Positions 17,397 to 27,136 of a stretch of DNA of 64,000 nt are shown here, one piece after another (the stretch's first letter is position 1; every line of letters begins with the position of its first letter). Below the pieces are notes generated by a model that saw only the letters and a list, made by a program, of their open reading frames with translations, made no database searches and was not told the origin of the DNA. A program made the position numbers and the translations under genes. This DNA is from Aequorivita vitellina (GTDB lineage Bacteria > Bacteroidota > Bacteroidia > Flavobacteriales > Flavobacteriaceae), in assembly GCF_022008365.1 (NCBI RefSeq), contig NZ_JAIRBA010000010.1:1-64000 (forward strand), read 5' to 3'.

Positions 17397-18278
17397 TTAA
17401 GCTAGGACTATTAGTGAAGATTGCAAAATATCGATATCAACAGACGAACTGGGAATTTCCACAAGTTCCCCATCAATTTGTGATTGGAAATAACCCCTAC
17501 TCTTTTTGAAAAGTTTTATTTCCTTAGCCTGGAAACAGCGCACTTCTTTTTGGAAATCGGGTCTTTTGAGAAGCATTAGCAAACCGAAAACCAACATTTT
17601 CAATTTGGGAAGTTTGGGGACAATCACAACGTCAAAAAGACCGTCTTGAAGAGATGCTTTGGGAGTTAGGCTCATTCCGTATCCCATCATATTGGAATTT
17701 GATATGAAAATAAGAAACGGATTTACCATCTGAGTGGTACCGTTGATTTCAATTATAATTTCGTCCTGTCTGTGGTATTCCTTAAAGGATTGTAGAGAAG
17801 CTTTAACATAGGTTAAAAGCGAGCGGCGCTGGGATGCTTCGTAATTCTTGATAACACTGGCATCAAAACCAAAACCGGTGTTGCTGAAAAAATAGGAATC
17901 ATTGACACGACCCACGTCAATAGAAACATATTTATTTCTTAGGATTACCCCTATCGCCTTTTCCAACTGTTTCGGAATTTTCAGATTGGAGGCCAATCCA
18001 TTGCCGGAGCCCATCGGAATAATACCTAAGGGAATACCCGTATTCACCAGAGCAGAGGCAACCTCATTGATGGTGCCATCCCCGCCACAGGCCACGATAA
18101 TTTGGGCCTCTTCTCTTATGGATTCTGCTGTAAGGGTGATGGCATGCCTTTTATATTCTGAAATTTTAGTGGTGATTGAATATTTCTCCTGAGAAAAATA
18201 ATTCCCCAAAAAGGCTTCAGAAAGTTCGTTCTTTCCCGATCCAGAAATTGGATTTATTATGAAATGGATATGGATCAA
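17397..18278 (-). CDS. Diacylglycerol/lipid kinase family protein (YegS-like)
   Basis: 293 residues. It has the N-terminal FIINPISGSGK motif, the catalytic GGDGTINEV (about 76-84) and PMGSGNGLA (about 100-108), plus the C-terminal beta-sandwich domain with DGELVE. It would phosphorylate a membrane lipid using ATP in the cytoplasm. The start is TTG at 18278, one base after the stop of the upstream LTA-synthase-like gene, implying coupled translation; no ATG is available before the motif. This pairing suggests a role in envelope lipid metabolism. Confidence 0.88.
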   Translation of the reverse strand: MIHIHFIINPISGSGKNELSEAFLGNYFSQEKYSITTKISEYKRHAITLTAESIREEAQIIVACGGDGTINEVASALVNTGIPLGIIPMGSGNGLASNLKIPKQLEKAIGVILRNKYVSIDVGRVNDSYFFSNTGFGFDASVIKNYEASQRRSLLTYVKASLQSFKEYHRQDEIIIEINGTTQMVNPFLIFISNSNMMGYGMSLTPKASLQDGLFDVVIVPKLPKLKMLVFGLLMLLKRPDFQKEVRCFQAKEIKLFKKSRGYFQSQIDGELVEIPSSSVDIDILQSSLIVLA

Positions 18279-18279
18279 C

Positions 18280-20256
18280 CTATTTGTTTTTGAGTTTTAA
18301 ACCTCCACTTTCATATAGGTCATCCGCTACTTCATAATAAGAAATCGTTTTTTTCATAAACTCTTCGTTTAAAGGTTCGGGAGAAAGAGCGTTGTCCACA
18401 GGATTCCAAGAATAGAAATTGGCCTTTCCAAGTTCATCCAGGATCATAACCGTATTGTCTTTTAAAAGTCCCAACTTCCTGTAGTTACCTATAAACGTCC
18501 GTTGCTCGGCAGGGTCCATTTTCAAAATATTCTGGCCGAAGAGATTGGAATTATAATCCCACCCAAATTGTGCGAAGAGGGTCGGGAATAAATCGATTTG
18601 TGATGCAAGCTGGTTCAATTTTAAGGGGGATTTATTTGGTAAGTTTATAATAAATGCAGGAATGTGATAATTCTTAATATCCAGCTCCCAACGTCCAGCA
18701 CTACTGGCACAATGGTCACTCATAATAACGAAAACGGTGTTTTTATACCAAGGTTTTTCTTTCGCCTGTTTTAGAAATTCATTAATCGCATAATCTGTAT
18801 ATTTTACGGCTCCATCCCTACCCGTCCCTGATGGGATATCTATCTTGCCTTCGGGATAAGTATAAGGCTTGTGGTTGGAGGTGGTCATTACAAAATCGAA
18901 AAATGGTTTCTTGTTGTCGTACGCTTTATCCGCCTCTTTTAATACTTTGTTATAAATATCCATATCGCAAACGCCCCAAGCGTTTTCAAATGTTACCTCA
19001 CCATCATCAATATTGGTTCTTGTTGTGTTAATACTGGCATCCAATAGAAAACCACGTCCTCTATCAATAATATTAAACCCGTTGCCCCCAAAATAAGTGT
19101 TCATATTGTCGAAATAACCATCGCCCCCATAAAAGAAATTGCGACTATATCCTTTTTCCTTAAACACTTCTCCAATGGTAAATAAGCCTTGATTATCCTT
19201 CCGCTTTACGATGCTTCTTCCCGGAGTTGGTGGAATGGAAAGTGTTATGGCTTCCATCCCTCTCACTGTTCGGGTTCCTGTAGCATATAAATTCTCAAAA
19301 AAGAGGCTGTTATTTGCGAGAGAATCTAATGTGGGAGTAATGTTCTTTTCGTTTCCGAAGGTTTTTAGAAAATCGCCACTTAGGCTTTCAACACAAATAA
19401 ATATTACATTAGGGCGAATCTGTTTATCAATACTATCGCGGTTTACAATTTTTCTATAAATTGAATTTGCTTGGGGATTGATCAAACTATCGCCGGCATT
19501 GGTATAAACCGACTTTAAATAAGCAAAAGCCTCCTCCTCAGGGATGGTTTTATAAAAATCTCTATAGGGCAATTCGTTATTTCTGAAGGCTGCAAAAAAA
19601 GAATAAATCCCCGCCTTTGCCAATTCATTATTATACCTGTTTTCTGAAAAGTCCGCCTTACTGTTTGTTATAAACAATCCGGTTATCAACGCAATTATGA
19701 ACCAGGGCAAGGCTGCGTAAAGTTTTGCCAAAAAGGAAGTTTGGCTAGTAAAAGTGCTTTTGAAATATCCTAATTTCGAGACTATAAAGATACTCCCCAA
19801 AACCATTAATACCATCCCAGAAATAAGAAGTGGCAAGGGATAACTTTCGTTAATGTTCTTTACAACTTCATAGGTATAGATCAAATAATCAACCGCTATA
19901 AAGTTGAATCGTCTGTGGAATTCATCCCAAAAGGTGAACTCCCCGAAAAAGGAAAAGAAAACTATAAGTGTAACCAAGGAAAATCCAAAATAGGTCACTA
20001 TCCTATCCAAAATGGAGCCGTAGAACTTTTTGGGAATCAGAAGGAGATAGATAAGATAAGGGATGGTAAAAAATGAAATAGTGGCAATGTCGAATAAAAA
20101 ACCAATCACGAATGTATTTCCCAACTTAAAAAACCCCTTATCCACTTCGGAAAAATTCCAAATTAAAAAACTCACTCTCGCTACAAAAGAGAGAATCAGA
20201 AATAACAAGACAAAGCCTTTTAACAATGTAAACCGTTTTGGAAATGTTATTTTCAT
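18280..20256 (-). CDS. LTA-synthase-like membrane phosphotransferase (alkaline phosphatase superfamily)
   Basis: 658 residues from ATG at 20256, which overlaps the stop of the HD-domain gene as ATGA. Five transmembrane helices in the first ~230 residues are followed by a large periplasmic sulfatase-fold domain: NVIFICVESLSGDF (metal-binding Glu), the catalytic Thr region ATGTRTVRGMEA, and VFVIMSDHCAS near the metal-binding His. In Gram-negatives such proteins transfer phosphoglycerol or phosphoethanolamine to glycans or lipids. The substrate here is unknown. The frame extends 39 residues further upstream, into the HD gene, and that extension is rejected. Confidence 0.88.
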   Translation of the reverse strand: MKITFPKRFTLLKGFVLLFLILSFVARVSFLIWNFSEVDKGFFKLGNTFVIGFLFDIATISFFTIPYLIYLLLIPKKFYGSILDRIVTYFGFSLVTLIVFFSFFGEFTFWDEFHRRFNFIAVDYLIYTYEVVKNINESYPLPLLISGMVLMVLGSIFIVSKLGYFKSTFTSQTSFLAKLYAALPWFIIALITGLFITNSKADFSENRYNNELAKAGIYSFFAAFRNNELPYRDFYKTIPEEEAFAYLKSVYTNAGDSLINPQANSIYRKIVNRDSIDKQIRPNVIFICVESLSGDFLKTFGNEKNITPTLDSLANNSLFFENLYATGTRTVRGMEAITLSIPPTPGRSIVKRKDNQGLFTIGEVFKEKGYSRNFFYGGDGYFDNMNTYFGGNGFNIIDRGRGFLLDASINTTRTNIDDGEVTFENAWGVCDMDIYNKVLKEADKAYDNKKPFFDFVMTTSNHKPYTYPEGKIDIPSGTGRDGAVKYTDYAINEFLKQAKEKPWYKNTVFVIMSDHCASSAGRWELDIKNYHIPAFIINLPNKSPLKLNQLASQIDLFPTLFAQFGWDYNSNLFGQNILKMDPAEQRTFIGNYRKLGLLKDNTVMILDELGKANFYSWNPVDNALSPEPLNEEFMKKTISYYEVADDLYESGGLKLKNK

Positions 20257-20837
20257 CGTATCAATTGTTTTAGTTTCTTTAAATTTTCCTGCTTTCCTTT
20301 TTCCAAAACCTCTCTCCCATAAGTAGTCTTGAATCGGTGCTCCTCCAAAAACGCAATATTGTGCAGCAACCATGTGTCATCCGTCATAGCAATGCCACGG
20401 AACAGTTCCCATTCCTTTCGCAAGAGCATATTCCTATAAAAAAAATTGAGTGTTCCCAAGTGGAACAAATCGGCATCACAAAGTATCTCCCCATAAATGT
20501 CATGGGGGTTCTGAGGCATTTTTGTAGCCTCTATGCAAGAGAGAACCCTCTCAATTTCTGTTTTGGTAAAATTTGCTTTTTCCATATACTGCGCAGCAAG
20601 TCTTTTGCTCACTTCCTCGTGGCCTTCATAATTTTCCGAGAAGCCGGTATCGTGAAAGCAGGCCGCAATAGCTATAAGATCTGCATCTTCGGGCTTCATT
20701 CCTATGATATTGGAAATCAAAAAGACATTGTCGATTACCTCTTGCGTATGCGCAAAGTTGTGAAAAGGAAGACTCACACATTTATCGCTATGAAGTATGT
20801 TTGAACAATTGTCCGTAATGTTTTTAATCGTCATCAT
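20253..20837 (-). CDS. HD-domain phosphohydrolase
   Basis: 194 residues from ATG at 20837 (a TTG eight codons earlier is less likely). The metal-binding pattern of HD proteins is visible: PFHNFAHTQEV, CFHDTGF (the HD pair) and DADLFHLG. The family hydrolyses phosphomonoesters or nucleotides; the substrate here is unknown. It overlaps the DUF2231 gene by about 14 bp and the LTA-synthase-like gene by 4 bp, so the group 21315-17397 is probably one transcript. Confidence 0.85.
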   Translation of the reverse strand: MMTIKNITDNCSNILHSDKCVSLPFHNFAHTQEVIDNVFLISNIIGMKPEDADLIAIAACFHDTGFSENYEGHEEVSKRLAAQYMEKANFTKTEIERVLSCIEATKMPQNPHDIYGEILCDADLFHLGTLNFFYRNMLLRKEWELFRGIAMTDDTWLLHNIAFLEEHRFKTTYGREVLEKGKQENLKKLKQLIR

Positions 20838-21315
20838 GGTCGTGATGGGAATCAAGTTCAATTAAATTGTTGGGATCGTTTCTGATTTCAACATGGGTAA
20901 TTTCGCCACCACTGGTACCCACAAATTTGGACATAACAAAACTGCTTATAGACAGGAACAGTACTGCGATAAAACCGTATTTAGCAAAAGCGAATTTTTT
21001 GTAGTGAATAAACATGGTCACTAGGGAAACACCCCCTAAAACCAGCATCATTGTATAAAAAAGTTCTGCCTGTTCTTCGTGCGTATGGATAAGGGTTTCA
21101 CTCACTCCCGGTAGATTCTCTACGATATCCTCCGCAGCTTCCCCTGTATAAAAAGCAGCAATAGCCGCTAGGGCACTAAATATGAAAATACCCAGTGCCG
21201 TTGCCTTTACCTGGGGGCTCTTTGTGATATACCCTGTGAGTAAGACCAAAAACCCAATCAATACGCCCACAATGGGAAGATGGGTTACTACTAAATGAAA
21301 ATGTACATCGTTCAT
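20824..21315 (-). CDS. DUF2231-type membrane protein with His/Asp-rich tail
   Basis: 163 residues with four predicted transmembrane helices (HFHLVVTHLPIVGVLIGFLVLL, ALGIFIFSALAAIAAFYTGEAAE, LFYTMMLVLGGVSLVTMF, YGFIAVLFLSISSFVMS). The HLPIVG start and TGEAAED motif are typical of DUF2231 proteins. The C-terminus DSHHDHDDD could bind metal and fits the metal-efflux operon upstream, although a hairpin separates the two. Confidence 0.75.
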   Translation of the reverse strand: MNDVHFHLVVTHLPIVGVLIGFLVLLTGYITKSPQVKATALGIFIFSALAAIAAFYTGEAAEDIVENLPGVSETLIHTHEEQAELFYTMMLVLGGVSLVTMFIHYKKFAFAKYGFIAVLFLSISSFVMSKFVGTSGGEITHVEIRNDPNNLIELDSHHDHDDD

Positions 21316-21414
21316 AATTCTTTTATTTAAAATGTTAAAGGCTTTAGGTTAATTCAGATTTGATATTTGTGATTGTCAATAGTAACAATGTTGTTTTTAA
21401 TCACCGTGAACATA

Positions 21415-21464
21415 GAAAATCCGATTGCACCCTTTTAGGGGCGGGGCAAAACAATCGGATTTTC
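21415..21464 (-). terminator. Long-stem terminator after the RND operon
   Basis: A perfect 13-bp stem, GAAAATCCGATTG with CAATCGGATTTTC, closes a loop that itself contains a small CCC/GGG hairpin. It lies 23 bp downstream of the adaptor gene stop. Confidence 0.8.
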
Positions 21465-21486
21465 GATCTTTTCTTTCGACCACGAC

Positions 21487-22653
21487 TTACTCTGTTATTA
21501 AATTAAATGCTCCTTTGGTCAAAAACTCCATATTTGGTTCAAAATCAGCTGCATTGAGTATTTGGGTAAACCCATTGTTCGTGGCTCCTATTTTCACCAA
21601 TACCCTTTTGAAATTTGTGCTATCTTCTTTCACAAGCACGAAAAAGTCATTGTCAATGTTTGCGACCGCTTCTGATGGCAATGCAGGATGTTCTGCAGTT
21701 GTGGTCAGGATTTCTGCTTCAATGTACATTCCGGGAGCAAAAAGTTTTACTTCTTCTTCATTCGCCAAATCCCCGTGAATATTTACGGTCCTATCCTGTG
21801 CGTTTATTGTCTTGTTGACCAAATGGACTACACCCTTATATACTTTGTCCGTGTCGTTTTGCAATCTCACATTGATTTGCTGACCTACTTTTACAATAGG
21901 AAGGTCCTTTTCAAAAATCTTCAATTCTATATGGAGGTCGTCTGTATTGGTAACAGTTACGGCAATATCCGAAGGGTTTAGGTACATTCCTTTACTTGCA
22001 TTTACCGAAGTTGCATAACCTGATAATGGCGAAGTCACACTGATTACCGACCTAATGTTTTCGCCAGTTAGGGTATTCGGATTAATGTTCATAAGGCTCA
22101 ACCTCTTTTTAAGGGATTGGTATTGTGCCATAGTCACGGTATAATCCGATTCCGCCTTTAAAAAAACCTTTTTTGAAGTCACATTATCGGTCATCAGCTC
22201 TTTCTGGCGTTCATAATCCGATTTCAAATAGCTCAAACGTCCTTGGGCTTCTAGGAAATCCTGTTGTACCTGGACATATTCCGGATTTTCAATTGTGAAC
22301 AATACCTGTCCTTGTTTTACCGCATTCCCCGGCAATAGATTGATTTCCTTTACGTAGCCGGCAAAGTAGGCACTAACATCTGCTTGGTTCTGTGGCGGCA
22401 CTGCGAACATGCCGTTGGCTTTCACAACAGTGTTAAACTTCTGCATCGATATTTTGCCCAATTCCATTTTGCCGGATCTGAACTGGTTTTCGGTTATGGT
22501 AATTACTTCTTGGTCTGTATTCTCTATGGTGGTTTCTGTATTGGCCGCTTCTGTTTTTCCTTTTGAATTACAGGAAGCCAGCGTTAACATTAGCAATAGA
22601 AGAATGCTTGTTAAGATTTTCAAATTGGTGAAATTGTTGACTGTATTTTTCAT
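21487..22653 (-). CDS. RND efflux periplasmic adaptor, CzcB/CusB type
   Basis: 388 residues. Lipoprotein signal with lipobox LTLASC (about residue 28). The order is a membrane-proximal/barrel part, a biotinyl-lipoyl half (YVKEINLLPGNAVKQGQVLFTIENPEY), an alpha-hairpin coiled coil (about 130-190), the second lipoyl half (SVTSPLSGYATSVNASKGMYL) and the beta-barrel region (DDLHIELKIFEKDLPIVKVGQ). It links the inner-membrane pump to the outer-membrane factor. Its start lies 2 bp after the pump gene stop, so the genes are one operon. The metal is discussed under the pump. Confidence 0.92.
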   Translation of the reverse strand: MKNTVNNFTNLKILTSILLLLMLTLASCNSKGKTEAANTETTIENTDQEVITITENQFRSGKMELGKISMQKFNTVVKANGMFAVPPQNQADVSAYFAGYVKEINLLPGNAVKQGQVLFTIENPEYVQVQQDFLEAQGRLSYLKSDYERQKELMTDNVTSKKVFLKAESDYTVTMAQYQSLKKRLSLMNINPNTLTGENIRSVISVTSPLSGYATSVNASKGMYLNPSDIAVTVTNTDDLHIELKIFEKDLPIVKVGQQINVRLQNDTDKVYKGVVHLVNKTINAQDRTVNIHGDLANEEEVKLFAPGMYIEAEILTTTAEHPALPSEAVANIDNDFFVLVKEDSTNFKRVLVKIGATNNGFTQILNAADFEPNMEFLTKGAFNLITE

Positions 22654-22655
22654 CG

Positions 22656-25600
22656 TTAATTGATTAAATAGTTTAATTCTAAAACCGTTGCGTTATACGC
22701 GTTCAGGTTTTGTAAATAGTTTATTTGAATGTTTTTTGCACTTTCCAATAGCTGCACATACTGCAGGAAATCTATCTCTCCGTTTTGAAATGATTTTGAT
22801 GCACTCGTAGTTAGTTCTTTTGCAAGTTTGCCACCTGTGGTTTCATAATAATCAACGCCTTCCTGAAATTTGTTTAAATCGGACAACAGGCCTTGATACC
22901 TTGATTCCAGTTGAATCTTGTAATTTTCAGATTCATCAATCATTATCATAGTTTCTGTTTTTGCGGCATTGATTTTCGCTTTGTTCGCCCCAAACCATAA
23001 GGGAATCGATACGCCCGCTTGAAATCCATTATATCGCTTTGCATCCAATCCATTGTTGGTGCCCTGGAAGACTGATATATGCAAGTCGGGAAGCAATCTT
23101 TGCCTTTCCAAAGAGAGGGAGGCTTTGCTCAATTTTTGAGCTGTATCATAGTAAAGAATCCCGGGATGCTTACTAAAATTAGGTGGTTGCAATTCCAGTC
23201 TGGGCAAACGGTTCTCCTCTATGGTAACCAACGAATCCGTCTGCATCCATTGATGTAGCATCGTAAATGCCTTTGCTACGTCTTCTTCTGTTTGTGAAAG
23301 CAAGATGGATATTTCTTTTTGCTTGGTCTCTGCCGTTAGTTTTTCCAATAAATTGGTTTCCCCCACATCATATCGCTTATTGGCAGCTCTGGAGAATTGC
23401 CCATAAAGACTGTCCAAAAAAGTGTATTGTTGCACAAGACTATTATAGTAAACCACATTGTAATAGGCTTTATAAACCTCTTTGGTCAAGATTCTTTCAT
23501 TTAACAGATACTGTTGGGTGGACAACTCAACTTTTTGTTTTTCTACCTTTCGTTGTGCCCCATAAATAGTTGGGAACTGTATGGATTGAGTCACCCCAAA
23601 AACATCCAATGGACGACCGTTTTCGGCAATGTTGTTTTCGTCATAATTATAATATACCTGAGTTTTGTCCAAATTGAAGGCGCTTCCTACCAACTGTTTG
23701 GATTGGTCTATCCTTTTGGCAGAAGCCTTAAGTCCGTTATTGTTTTCAATGGCTATTAGTACTGCTTGTTGGGCATTAATAGGGTTTTGTTGGGCAATGG
23801 CAAAAACAGGCAAGAACAAAAAGGCAATAACTCCAAGAGCTTTAAAATTTACTTTTTTCTTAACCTTAGGATGATGTCCCTTTCTGTCGAACATTGCATA
23901 TAAAATTGGCAATACCACTAGAGTTAGTGCAGTAGCAGTTATCAATCCTCCTACAACAACTGTTGCCAACGGCCTTTGCACCTCTGCACCGGCCGAAGTT
24001 GAAATTGCCATCGGCAAAAAGCCTAAAGCTGCTGCCGATGCTGTTAATAATACAGGACGTAACCTATTCTTTGTACCCATTAAAATTCGCTTGTTAATAT
24101 TGGTTATCCCGTGTGCTTTGAGTTCCTTAAATTCTTCGATCAATACAATACCGTTTAGCACGGCAATTCCAAAAAGAGCAATAAAGCCAACACCTGCCGA
24201 AATACTAAAGGGCAGATCCCGTATATACAGTAACATCACGCCTCCAATGGCAGATAAAGGAATGGCACTATAAATCATCAAGGCTTCTTTTACGGAATTG
24301 AATGCAAAGTAGAGTAAGACGAAAATCAGAACCAGCGCAATAGGTACGGCAATTTTTAATCTTGCCGTTGCCGTACGAAGATTCTCAAATTGCCCTCCAT
24401 AGCTTATCGAATAGCCAGTTGGCAACTTTATATCTCTTTCAATAATGGTTTGAACATCTTTTACTACCGATTCCAGATCACGGTTACGGACGTTCACCCC
24501 TACAACTATACGTCGCTTGGTATCATCGCGCGAAATTTTTGCCGGTCCCTTGGTGTAACCTATTTTGGCGAATTCACTTAATGGCAGCTGCATTCCATTG
24601 GGAAGAGCAATCGAAGCCATCTCTAAATTTTCGATATCCTTTCTTTGGTCTTGGTCATAACGAAGCACCAGATCAAATTGCTTTTCACCTTCGAAAACTG
24701 TTCCTGCGGTCATTCCTGCAAAACCCATTGTGACGACCTTGTTCAAGTCTTCAATGTTCAATCCGTATTTTGCAATTTTTATGCGGTCGTACTTCACGGA
24801 CATCTGGGGCAGTCCCGCAGTTTTCTCTACAATAATATCGGCAGCTCCTTCCACGTTTTGGATCGCCTTTTCAATTTCCAAAGCTTTTTTGTAGAGTATG
24901 TCCAGATCCTCTCCAAAAACCTTAATGGCCAAATCGGCACGTACACCCGTAATCAGCTCGTTAAATCGCATTTCTATAGGCTGGGTAAATTCAAAATCAA
25001 CACCTGCTATCTCCGATAAGGCCTCTTTAAATTTATCTGCCAGTTCATTTTTAGTCTTGGCAGATACCCATTCGCCTTTTGGTTTTAGTTTGATTATAAC
25101 ATCACTTTCTTCCATGGACATTGGGTCTGTAGGTACTTCGGCAGCACCGATCCGACTGACAACTTGCTCTACTTCTGGAAACTTTTTCAGTATTTTTTCC
25201 ATTCGGGTTGTTGCTTCGATAGTTTTGCTCAATGAAGTTCCGGTTTTCAATACAGGTTGAATTACAAAATCTCCTTCATCTAAGGTTGGCACGAATTCCC
25301 CTCCCATTCTCGTAAATAGAAATCCGGTAAACACCAATAGTCCTACTGCAATGCCCAGAACCAATTTCTTTTTACGCAACGCCCAGGAGATGGTAGGCTG
25401 GTATTTCCTTTCCAAAAAATTGATCAGTCTGGATGAAATAGTCCTTTTTTCGGTATTGGTAGGTTTGATGAACAGAGAAGCCATTACCGGGATATAGGTA
25501 AAACACAGCACCATAGCGCCAATAAGGGCAAAAGTGAATACCAATGCCATAGGCCGGAACATTTTACCTTCTACATTGACCAAGGATAAAATGGGTATAA

Positions 25601-26990
25601 ATACGATGATTATGATTATTTGCCCGAAAACGGCGGAGTTCATCATTTTAGTAGCACCTTGAAAAGTAATGCTATCTATTAATCCTTGTCTTTCGTTTTT
25701 GGGAAGTGCCAATATCTTAGCTCGTTGACTTGTTATTTTAAAAGCAATAAATTCAACAATAATTACTGCACCATCGATGATAATCCCGAAGTCTATCGCC
25801 CCTAAGCTCATCAAGTTGGCATCTACGCCGAAGAGGTACATCAGGGAAAGTGCAAATAGCAACGATAATGGAATGACGGAGGCAACGACCAAGCCAGAAC
25901 GCAGGTTACCCAAGAGTACCACCACAACGAATATCACAATTAAACTCCCCAGTATCAGGTTTTCGGCAATTGTAAAAGTGGTTTTCGCGATAAGTTCACT
26001 TCGCTCTAGAAAGGGATTAATGGAAATGCCTGGGGGCAATGAGGATTGTATTTCGGCCACGCGTTCTTTTATCGCTTCGATAACAGCATTGGAATTGGCA
26101 TCTTTGAGCATCATTACCTGGCCCAATACTTTTTCTCCTTCACCATTTCCCGTGATCGCACCAAAACGGTTGGCGTGACCAAAACCTACTTTAGCAATGT
26201 CTCCAACATAGACCGGCACGTCTCCTTTATTTGTTACTACAATATCTTCAATGTCCTGTAAGGAACCCACAAGACCCTCGCCCCTGATAAAGTAACTCTC
26301 ATTCGCTTTCTCAATATAACCGCCGCCAGCAACGCTATTGTTTTTTTCCAATGCATTGAACACATCAAAGATGGAAACGTCCATAGCACGGAGCCGTTCA
26401 GGATTAATGGTCACTTCGTATGTCTTTAGATAACCTCCCCAAGTATTTACTTCTACCACACCCGGAATGCCGGAAAGTTGCCGTTTTACCACCCAATCCT
26501 GAATGGTGCGCACATCGGATAATGAATACCGTTCCTTGTATTTTGGATCAACGTCGATTATATATTGATATATTTCACCCAAACCTGTGGAAACTGGACC
26601 CATAAAAGGTGAGCCAAAGCCTTCCGGTATTTTTTCTTCAGCACTTTTAATTTTCTCCGCGATAAGCTGACGGGGTAAGTATGTACCCATATTATCATTG
26701 AAAACAACGGTAACTACGGATAGGCCAAACTTTGATACCGAACGGATTTCTTTTACTCCAGGCAAATTCGCCATTTCCAATTCCACGGGATAGGTCAAAA
26801 ACTTTTCTACGTCTTCCGTAGCTAAGTTTCTGGAGGTGGTAATTACCTGGACTTGATTGTTGGTTACATCCGGTACGGCGCCAATGGGAATATTGGATAG
26901 GGAATAAAGACCAAAGCCAACGATACCCGCAGTAAACAAGAGTACAATAAGTTTGTGGTGGATGCTGTATTGGATTATACGTTCTAACAT
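22656..26990 (-). CDS. CzcA/CusA-type heavy-metal RND pump fused to a TolC/CzcC-like outer-membrane factor
   Basis: 1444 residues. About 1-1045 is a complete HME-RND pump: a first transmembrane helix, two large periplasmic loops, and the TM4 proton-relay signature AIDFGIIIDGAVIIVEF with Asp, Asp and Glu. That signature resembles divalent-cation (CzcA/CnrA) pumps more than Cu/Ag CusA pumps. A second signal-like segment follows (KALGVIAFLFLPVFAIAQ, about 1050-1068) and then a ~375-residue OEP/TolC domain (NAQQAVLIAIENN, VGETNLLEKLTAETKQKEIS, coiled coils, YVQLLESAKNIQINYLQNLNAYNATV). The internal signal peptide suggests the product is cut into pump and outer-membrane parts. It is preceded by response-regulator-type repeats at 27058-27080. 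Confidence 0.93.
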   Translation of the reverse strand: MLERIIQYSIHHKLIVLLFTAGIVGFGLYSLSNIPIGAVPDVTNNQVQVITTSRNLATEDVEKFLTYPVELEMANLPGVKEIRSVSKFGLSVVTVVFNDNMGTYLPRQLIAEKIKSAEEKIPEGFGSPFMGPVSTGLGEIYQYIIDVDPKYKERYSLSDVRTIQDWVVKRQLSGIPGVVEVNTWGGYLKTYEVTINPERLRAMDVSIFDVFNALEKNNSVAGGGYIEKANESYFIRGEGLVGSLQDIEDIVVTNKGDVPVYVGDIAKVGFGHANRFGAITGNGEGEKVLGQVMMLKDANSNAVIEAIKERVAEIQSSLPPGISINPFLERSELIAKTTFTIAENLILGSLIVIFVVVVLLGNLRSGLVVASVIPLSLLFALSLMYLFGVDANLMSLGAIDFGIIIDGAVIIVEFIAFKITSQRAKILALPKNERQGLIDSITFQGATKMMNSAVFGQIIIIIVFIPILSLVNVEGKMFRPMALVFTFALIGAMVLCFTYIPVMASLFIKPTNTEKRTISSRLINFLERKYQPTISWALRKKKLVLGIAVGLLVFTGFLFTRMGGEFVPTLDEGDFVIQPVLKTGTSLSKTIEATTRMEKILKKFPEVEQVVSRIGAAEVPTDPMSMEESDVIIKLKPKGEWVSAKTKNELADKFKEALSEIAGVDFEFTQPIEMRFNELITGVRADLAIKVFGEDLDILYKKALEIEKAIQNVEGAADIIVEKTAGLPQMSVKYDRIKIAKYGLNIEDLNKVVTMGFAGMTAGTVFEGEKQFDLVLRYDQDQRKDIENLEMASIALPNGMQLPLSEFAKIGYTKGPAKISRDDTKRRIVVGVNVRNRDLESVVKDVQTIIERDIKLPTGYSISYGGQFENLRTATARLKIAVPIALVLIFVLLYFAFNSVKEALMIYSAIPLSAIGGVMLLYIRDLPFSISAGVGFIALFGIAVLNGIVLIEEFKELKAHGITNINKRILMGTKNRLRPVLLTASAAALGFLPMAISTSAGAEVQRPLATVVVGGLITATALTLVVLPILYAMFDRKGHHPKVKKKVNFKALGVIAFLFLPVFAIAQQNPINAQQAVLIAIENNNGLKASAKRIDQSKQLVGSAFNLDKTQVYYNYDENNIAENGRPLDVFGVTQSIQFPTIYGAQRKVEKQKVELSTQQYLLNERILTKEVYKAYYNVVYYNSLVQQYTFLDSLYGQFSRAANKRYDVGETNLLEKLTAETKQKEISILLSQTEEDVAKAFTMLHQWMQTDSLVTIEENRLPRLELQPPNFSKHPGILYYDTAQKLSKASLSLERQRLLPDLHISVFQGTNNGLDAKRYNGFQAGVSIPLWFGANKAKINAAKTETMIMIDESENYKIQLESRYQGLLSDLNKFQEGVDYYETTGGKLAKELTTSASKSFQNGEIDFLQYVQLLESAKNIQINYLQNLNAYNATVLELNYLIN

Positions 26991-27057
26991 TTTATGCTGG
27001 TTTATTAAAAATTATATCACAAATGTATTTGGCGCATCTAAGAGCCATCTAAACGGT

Positions 27058-27080
27058 TTCTTAAGATTCGCTTAAGAATT
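27058..27080 (-). promoter_or_regulatory. Predicted response-regulator operator, site 1 (RND operon)
   Basis: TTCTTAAGATTCGCTTAAGAATT contains CTTAA twice, 11 bp apart, the direct-repeat geometry used by OmpR/CusR-family regulators. It lies 68 bp upstream of the pump start codon. Near-identical copies occur at 27266, 30066 and 33935. Confidence 0.7.
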
Positions 27081-27100
27081 ATTATTCCTTGGTTTACCAT

Positions 27101-27136
27101 AAAAACAAAAGCCCCGAACATTGTTCAGAGCCTTTG
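27101..27136 (-). terminator. Terminator downstream of the sensor kinase gene
   Basis: On the minus strand AAAGGCTCTGAACA pairs over 14 positions (including three G-T pairs) with TGTTCGGGGCTTTT, followed by GTTTTT. It separates the two-component genes from the pump operon. Confidence 0.85.

Noticed and set aside
20257-20373. 39-codon N-terminal extension of the LTA-synthase-like protein
   Set aside because: It overlaps the HD gene; ATG at 20256 forms an ATGA overlap and gives the normal membrane-protein start.
20337-20804. 155-codon plus-strand frame
   Set aside because: Antisense to the HD-domain gene, whose metal-binding motifs are clear.
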